64,000 bases of DNA, from positions 2,917,501 through 2,981,500 of the forward strand of contig NZ_AP023027.1 of the NCBI RefSeq assembly GCF_014467075.1. Reading direction: 5' to 3'. The stretch is from Anaerostipes caccae L1-92. Lineage in GTDB: Bacteria > Bacillota > Clostridia > Lachnospirales > Lachnospiraceae. Of this stretch, positions 61,632 through 64,000 are shown one piece after another. The stretch's first letter is position 1. Each line of letters opens with the position of its first letter. The position numbers and the translations under genes are program-made. The notes below the pieces were generated by a model. It saw nothing but the letters and a program-made list of their open reading frames with translations, ran no database searches and was not told the DNA's origin.

Positions 61632-63377
61632 TTAAAGCAATTCTGTTTCCAATTGTTTCCTCAATAATTTTTTTCTCTCTTCCATAAACTTAATGAAGTT
61701 TCCGTAAGTATAATCCATCTCCGGCAGATAATTTATTTTTCTATATTGGATTTTATCTGTATCAGTTAGGTAATTGGATTCAAACCAGTCAGAAAAATCT
61801 TTATCTTGTTTTTCTATATTCGGAATGGCTGCAAGCATCTGAAGATTACTTAAATCATTTACTTGATTTATATATTCATCAATTTGATTAGTTGGCACAT
61901 CTCTTTTCCCTAGAGCTGTTCTTGTAAATTTACTCTTTGGATATATATGATCAATATGAAACTTATTATTGTAATCCAAAGAAGGATATAACATCATCAA
62001 AACCATCAAGGTATCTGCTCTTCCATATTGAAGTTCTAACAAGTTTTCAATATCATCATCCGTAAATACAATAGTTTTACTTGTTCCCCTCAGCTTGTTA
62101 ATAATCTCATCCAGTGGGAATTCTTTGTTTCCATTTGATTTTATAATTTCACGCAAAGGTCTAAGAACATTATCTGGTTGACCACTGAAGGTTCGTTTTA
62201 TTAAGGACATTGTGAGCCATTTCTTTATTTTCTTTCTATTGCTTACAGTTGTTGATGAAACCTCAAAATTATTTGGATTACCTATCGTCATAAGGTAGTA
62301 TGCAATTGGAATAACCGCATTATTGGATTTCAAACTATCTCTTGAAAATCCAAAACTTGATACAAGCAGAAATGCTTGAGTGATTGATGTCTTAATTGTA
62401 TGCCAATTCTGCTCTATCATGAGCATGTTCTGCTTGTTAAAGTTGTCTACCTTGAATGCAATATTACTGAATCCGGTAAGAACTAACGCTGCTTTCAAAA
62501 TAAAATCCTTATTTACATTGAACCCTGAACCAATAGCGTTAATATAATCAACAAACTCTGTAATTTCTTTTCTGGCATCTAAAGTTTCCCACTGTGCAGT
62601 AGCAATGGATAACAAAAGATCAGAATAACTAAGCACTGTGCCACCACTATTTACTCGTATAAAAATTTGGAGTACTTTATCCAACTCATTAGATCTAACC
62701 TTATAATAGCTGATACTTGGTTGTGTATGTATTACCTTAAATAGCTGCGACAATGTGGCATTTGCAAAAACACTCTGTTCCTTTGTATAAATACCTGAAA
62801 ATGCAATATTTTGCATAAGGAAATCCATGACATCACCTAATTCGGTCATATTTAGAATATCTCCTACTTCAAACCAATAGTGACTATTGTCATTCTCCAC
62901 TTCTTCTGCTGTAAGAAATGAAAATTCATATTTATCTGTTTCACTGTCTGCAGGTTCCACTATATTTAAATACAGTTTTCTTTCCGGAAATGCAGATTCA
63001 TTTTTCCATTGTTTGAATGGCATTTTATATGCATATGTGCCTTTTAATCCAATAAATATAGATGTCAGCCTCTGTTGTCCATCTAAAACCGCCATCACAT
63101 TATCGTTTCCTGTAAGATTCACTTTTGGATTATGTCTAGCATTTTTTTCATGATAATTTTGTAAAAAAGAGTAAAATTCATAAAGAGTATTCTGTTCTCT
63201 ATCAAGTTCCCAAAACAAGAATGCACCAAACGGATAATCTTGCATTACACTATCAAAAAGTCTCTCTATCTGTGAAGTATTCCATACAAATTCTCTTTGA
63301 ATCGATGGGAGTACATACTTATTAGCTGATATATCCCTTACAACCTCTGCTATAGTTAATGGTGACTCATAAGCCAT
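61632..63377 (-). CDS. DUF262 plus DUF1524-type HNH protein (GmrSD-like)
   Basis: 581 residues. The N-terminal DUF262 domain has YVLPSIQREFVWNTSQIERL and the nucleotide-type motif AVLDGQQRLTSI. The C-terminal DUF1524 region carries an HNH-like FHIDHIYPKSKF and NQVNDLSNLQML. This is the single-chain architecture of GmrSD/BrxU-like restriction proteins that cut modified phage DNA. AAGGAGGAATAA precedes the ATG and overlaps the XRE stop. Substrate specificity cannot be read. Confidence 0.88.
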   Translation of the reverse strand: MAYESPLTIAEVVRDISANKYVLPSIQREFVWNTSQIERLFDSVMQDYPFGAFLFWELDREQNTLYEFYSFLQNYHEKNARHNPKVNLTGNDNVMAVLDGQQRLTSIFIGLKGTYAYKMPFKQWKNESAFPERKLYLNIVEPADSETDKYEFSFLTAEEVENDNSHYWFEVGDILNMTELGDVMDFLMQNIAFSGIYTKEQSVFANATLSQLFKVIHTQPSISYYKVRSNELDKVLQIFIRVNSGGTVLSYSDLLLSIATAQWETLDARKEITEFVDYINAIGSGFNVNKDFILKAALVLTGFSNIAFKVDNFNKQNMLMIEQNWHTIKTSITQAFLLVSSFGFSRDSLKSNNAVIPIAYYLMTIGNPNNFEVSSTTVSNRKKIKKWLTMSLIKRTFSGQPDNVLRPLREIIKSNGNKEFPLDEIINKLRGTSKTIVFTDDDIENLLELQYGRADTLMVLMMLYPSLDYNNKFHIDHIYPKSKFTRTALGKRDVPTNQIDEYINQVNDLSNLQMLAAIPNIEKQDKDFSDWFESNYLTDTDKIQYRKINYLPEMDYTYGNFIKFMEERKKLLRKQLETELL

Positions 63378-63380
63378 TAT

Positions 63381-63596
63381 TTATTCCTCCTTTTTCCTCA
63401 CATAAGTAAGCTCAACATCATATCCAAGTTCTTCCATCATACGAATGAATGTCTTGTTAACAACACCATCATTCTTTTTGATAATTCGATTAACATATGG
63501 ACTTGATGTATCGGATTTCTCTGCAAGCTGAGCCTGTGTAATTCCGTTTTCTATACATTTAACTTTTACATCTACTTCTATATTGTTCTTTAGCAT
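63381..63596 (-). CDS. XRE-family regulator of the DUF262 operon
   Basis: 71 residues from the ATG at 63596 with GAGGAGAGTG upstream. A single helix-turn-helix (ITQAQLAEKSDTSSPYVNRIIKK) is followed by a short tail. It is the first gene of the operon and lies 3 bases before the DUF262 gene. Likely role: autoregulation of the operon through the palindrome near its promoter. Confidence 0.82.
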   Translation of the reverse strand: MLKNNIEVDVKVKCIENGITQAQLAEKSDTSSPYVNRIIKKNDGVVNKTFIRMMEELGYDVELTYVRKKEE

Positions 63597-63644
63597 ATTC
63601 ACTCTCCTCGTGCTTATGAATTTATTGCACAAATAAGATAATTT

Positions 63645-63673
63645 ATTCTAACATATAATGCGTAATTTTTCAA
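63645..63673 (-). promoter_or_regulatory. Promoter of the XRE-DUF262 operon
   Basis: On the minus strand TTGAAA and TAGAAT are separated by 17 bases, about 50 bases before the XRE start. Confidence 0.65.
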
Positions 63674-63678
63674 TTGCT

Positions 63679-63693
63679 GAAATGTTACATTTC
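63679..63693. promoter_or_regulatory. Palindrome upstream of the operon promoter
   Basis: GAAATGT T ACATTTC is a perfect 7+1+7 palindrome 6 bases upstream of the -35 box. It is a good candidate site for the XRE protein. Confidence 0.5.
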
Positions 63694-63702
63694 CGTAAAC
63701 AG

Positions 63703-63733
63703 AAAAAGCACCCAGACCAACAGGTCTGAGTGC
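63703..63733 (-). terminator. Terminator of the recombinase gene
   Basis: GCACTCAGACC / GGTCTGGGTGC hairpin (one mismatch) with a 4-base loop, followed by TTTTT on the minus strand, 14 bases past the stop. Confidence 0.85.
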
Positions 63734-63746
63734 AACTCTACTGTAT

Positions 63747-64000
63747 TTATTCAACTTTAATTTCTGTCCCGTCCTTGAAAACTACTGTTACTTCTTCCTT
63801 GCTTTTTACGACAATCTTTTCCACAAGGCTGCTCCAAAGTGCCTCGTCAAATTCGGTTATCAGTTCCGATTGTCCGTTGAGAACTGTGATGAATCTACCC
63901 ATCTGCTCGTACTTAGCATCTTTTTCAGATATTGTAGTACAGACAGTATCGTATTCTTCTTTTAGCTTATTGTATCGCTCTACCAAGGAATTATACTTTT
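63747..64000 (-). CDS. Large serine recombinase, C-terminal end only
   Basis: About 84 residues of a longer protein that begins beyond the right edge. The end (coiled coil KLKEEYDTVCTTISEKDAKYEQ, then FDEALWSSLVEKIVVKSKEEVTVVFKDGTEIKV) is typical of clostridial large serine recombinases of transposon or phage type. The catalytic serine domain is not visible. It is the likely integrase of the element that interrupts the prophage. Confidence 0.82.
   Translation of the reverse strand, partial: KYNSLVERYNKLKEEYDTVCTTISEKDAKYEQMGRFITVLNGQSELITEFDEALWSSLVEKIVVKSKEEVTVVFKDGTEIKVE

Larger units (their letters stand above)
59722..64000 (-). mobile_element. Integrated element with defence-like cargo and a serine recombinase (right end outside window)
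   Basis: The phage tail gene stops abruptly at 59722. To the right come an operon unrelated to phage structure (small zinc-ribbon protein, unknown protein, DUF6508, DUF262-HNH, XRE) and the C-terminus of a recombinase. All are on the minus strand. The DNA is lower in GC than the tail module. The interpretation as an element inserted in the prophage is inference; the other end is not in the window. Confidence 0.6.

Overview
The window looks like a Lachnospiraceae-type (Clostridia) chromosome of moderate GC. The evidence is strong AGGAGG ribosome sites, consensus sigma-A promoters, a Gram-positive TPP riboswitch, many PTS operons with PRD regulators, a glycyl radical enzyme, and a Firmicute siphophage tail module. 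Family names are from recalled protein motifs; no database search was run.

Core metabolism and signalling (1-13.6 kb). A tight minus-strand run carries a patatin-like protein, an unknown protein, a VanR/VanS-like two-component pair and a CBS/DRTGG inorganic pyrophosphatase cut by the window edge. A TPP riboswitch drives thiC and a sodium-dependent transporter. Next come a regulator with two GntR helix-turn-helix domains, a REC-HD-GYP-GGDEF protein, and a hybrid histidine kinase overlapping it.

Carbohydrate island (13.6-44 kb). System 1 (13.7-22.6 kb) has a fructose-type PTS, a pentose-phosphate-epimerase-like enzyme, a glycyl radical enzyme with activase, a fructose-6-phosphate-aldolase-like enzyme and a PRD regulator. 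Three units share near-consensus promoters embedded in AATAATA tracts. System 2 (27.1-34.2 kb) has a mannose-family PTS, a zinc alcohol dehydrogenase, a xylulokinase-like kinase and a private HPr lacking the regulatory serine; a class II aldolase is divergent across three operator-like repeats. System 3 (35.1-44 kb) has a galactitol-type PTS with a class II aldolase, a TIM-like isomerase, a YjbQ protein and two PRD regulators. Between systems 1 and 2 lie nadABC and a YhcG-type nuclease pseudogene with an internal deletion.

Accessory region (44.2-64 kb). A small CRISPR-like array with no cas genes in view sits beside a prophage part. That part holds a tail and lysis module (tail protein remnant, Gp15, tape measure, Dit, tail/fibre proteins, holin, amidase, Rha). 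It also holds a small inverted cassette: an XRE gene lies between two promoter arms carrying the same palindrome, each arm firing outward into a gene with the same N-terminus. Head, packaging and integrase genes are not seen. The prophage is interrupted at about 59.72 kb by another element ending in a serine recombinase. It carries an XRE / DUF262-HNH (GmrSD-like) / DUF6508 / unknown / small zinc-ribbon operon, the best candidate here for an undescribed defence locus.
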